The notes under the pieces: model-generated
Told to the model about the DNA's origin: nothing
Seen by the model: the letters and a program-made list of their open reading frames with translations, nothing else
The model's database searches: none
Origin: CAZQGE01 sp964592815
Lineage (GTDB): Bacteria; Bacillota; Clostridia; Christensenellales; CAG-917
Reading direction: 5' to 3'
DNA length: 64,000 nt
Assembly (NCBI GenBank): GCA_964592815.1
Contig: CAZQGE010000001.1
Coordinates: 36,079-100,078 of the forward strand
Position numbers and translations under genes: made by a program
In this document: piece by piece, positions 63,267 to 64,000 of the stretch
Numbering within the stretch: the stretch's first letter is position 1
Layout of the letters: every line of letters begins with the position of its first letter

Positions 63267-63893
63267 ATGGACAAATTTACAGCTGCTATGAAAAAAGCAG
63301 GCTTATTCATTAAGAAGAATTCATTTTATCTTTTAATTGTGATGTGCATCATCTCGCTTGCGACAATCATAGGTTTGGCAGTCACAAGAAACAACAACTC
63401 GGGAATACCCGACCAAAACGTTTCGGTAAAGCCAATCGACCCAGATATAAACAATAAGCCGACAGATGAAACTCAAAAACTTACGTTTATCTACCCAACA
63501 AACGGCACAATATCACAAAACTTTACCGATACGTCTATGGTATGGTATGAGTCGCTGAAACAATATACAACGCACGAAGCCGTAGACTTCACCTCGGAAG
63601 ACAACAAAGTGTTTGCTTCAGCAAAAGGTGTTGTTAAAGAAATTTCACACGACGACTTGAATGGCAATTATGTAATTATAACGCACGAAAATGGTTATGA
63701 AACGGGTTACTATTCACTTGAAAACATTCCACAACTAACGGTTGGACAAGCCGTAACGCAAGGACAGTTTTTAGGAAATATGTCAATTTCGGCAGGAATT
63801 GAGTCGGCAAGCGGAGCGCACCTACACTTTGTTATGTGGAAAGATGCCAAAGTCATCAACCCAACAACTGTGCTTATCAGCGAACAAAAATAA
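63267..63893 (+). CDS. Membrane-anchored M23 peptidase-like protein, SpoIIQ-like
   Basis: The 208-residue protein has one N-terminal membrane helix (about 20-40), a short linker and a C-terminal LytM/M23 domain (about 72-205). Zinc ligands H103 and D107 (THEAVDF) and H187 of AHLHF are present, with H185 as one catalytic His. The second catalytic His of LytM (the Y-x-H position) is Ser150 in GYYSLEN, so activity is doubtful. Size and layout match SpoIIQ, the forespore half of the SpoIIQ-SpoIIIAH channel, but an ordinary cell-wall protein cannot be excluded. GGAGGT precedes the ATG. Confidence 0.82.
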   Translation: MDKFTAAMKKAGLFIKKNSFYLLIVMCIISLATIIGLAVTRNNNSGIPDQNVSVKPIDPDINNKPTDETQKLTFIYPTNGTISQNFTDTSMVWYESLKQYTTHEAVDFTSEDNKVFASAKGVVKEISHDDLNGNYVIITHENGYETGYYSLENIPQLTVGQAVTQGQFLGNMSISAGIESASGAHLHFVMWKDAKVINPTTVLISEQK

Positions 63894-63936
63894 TAAAATA
63901 TAAATTTTTACTCAGGAAAAAAATAATCTCCCCCTT

Positions 63937-63968
63937 ATAAAACGGTGGCAATAATGCCACCGTTTTCC
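63937..63968 (+). terminator. Terminator of the M23 gene
   Basis: A 12-bp perfect stem (63939-63950 with 63955-63966), core CGGTGGCA/TGCCACCG, with an ATAA loop lies 45 nt after the stop codon and ends in a T-run. Confidence 0.88.
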
Positions 63969-64000
63969 CTATAAATATTTACACACCTAAATTTTGTTTT

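Overview
The window is a scaffold from a low-GC, Gram-positive bacterium of the clostridial type. Three contigs (1-26494, 26505-49451, 49462-64000) are joined by two runs of ten N. The assignment rests on an AT-rich sequence with consensus sigma-A promoters and strong Shine-Dalgarno (SD) sites, the clostridial rnfCDGEAB order, an ntp-type V-ATPase operon, DUF4364, DUF421/DUF4363 and DUF1667 genes, spoVG, and the maf/mreB/min/spoIVFB cluster. An uncultured gut lineage near Christensenellales would fit, but that is inference. No tRNA, rRNA, CRISPR array, prophage or insertion sequence was seen.

Layout. 1-6.7 kb: edge of a probable DUF1385 gene, rpmE, a 595-residue lipoprotein, a MacB/LolE-like ABC transporter, and the queuosine gene queH followed by short tandem repeats. 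6.8-16 kb: rpiB plus a complete nine-subunit V-type ATPase operon whose rotor subunit carries the sodium-site residues. 16-26.4 kb: one 3413-residue surface protein with many YDG/MBG-type repeats. 26.5-31.9 kb: an acyl-CoA synthetase divergent from a PM20D1-like M20 peptidase, then DUF4364 and a zinc-site-depleted dehydrogenase. 31.9-43.2 kb: RNase G, the two radical-SAM-linked genes, a ROK kinase, a SpoIVFB-like M50 protease, minE, minD, an aldo/keto reductase, an MreB-like gene, maf and ppx/gppA. This looks like an eroded version of the maf-mreBCD-minCD-spoIVFAB-rplU cluster. 43.3-48.6 kb: the six-gene Rnf complex. 48.7-49.9 kb: two half-size TauE/SafE transporters with a tandem repeat and a contig gap between them. 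50-54.5 kb: a 1471-residue surface lipoprotein of five repeats. 54.5-59.2 kb: a SpoVB-like flippase, DUF421, DUF4363, murC and spoVG. 59.6-63 kb: a glycerol-3-phosphate-dehydrogenase-like trio. 63.2-63.9 kb: a SpoIIQ-like M23 protein.

How it fits together. Rnf can couple reduced ferredoxin to NAD while exporting ions, and a V-ATPase with a sodium-type rotor could make or use that gradient, so a sodium-based energy economy is plausible. The glp-like trio could feed electrons from a glycerol-phosphate-like substrate. Several sporulation-linked genes occur (spoVG, SpoIIQ-like, SpoIVFB-like, SpoVB-like), but the set is partial and altered. Min and Mre genes are present without neighbouring minC, mreC, mreD or rodA. 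Two large surface proteins dominate the accessory content. Their leaders, and those of gppA and spoVG, share a tiny GC-rich hairpin at or near the predicted transcription start.
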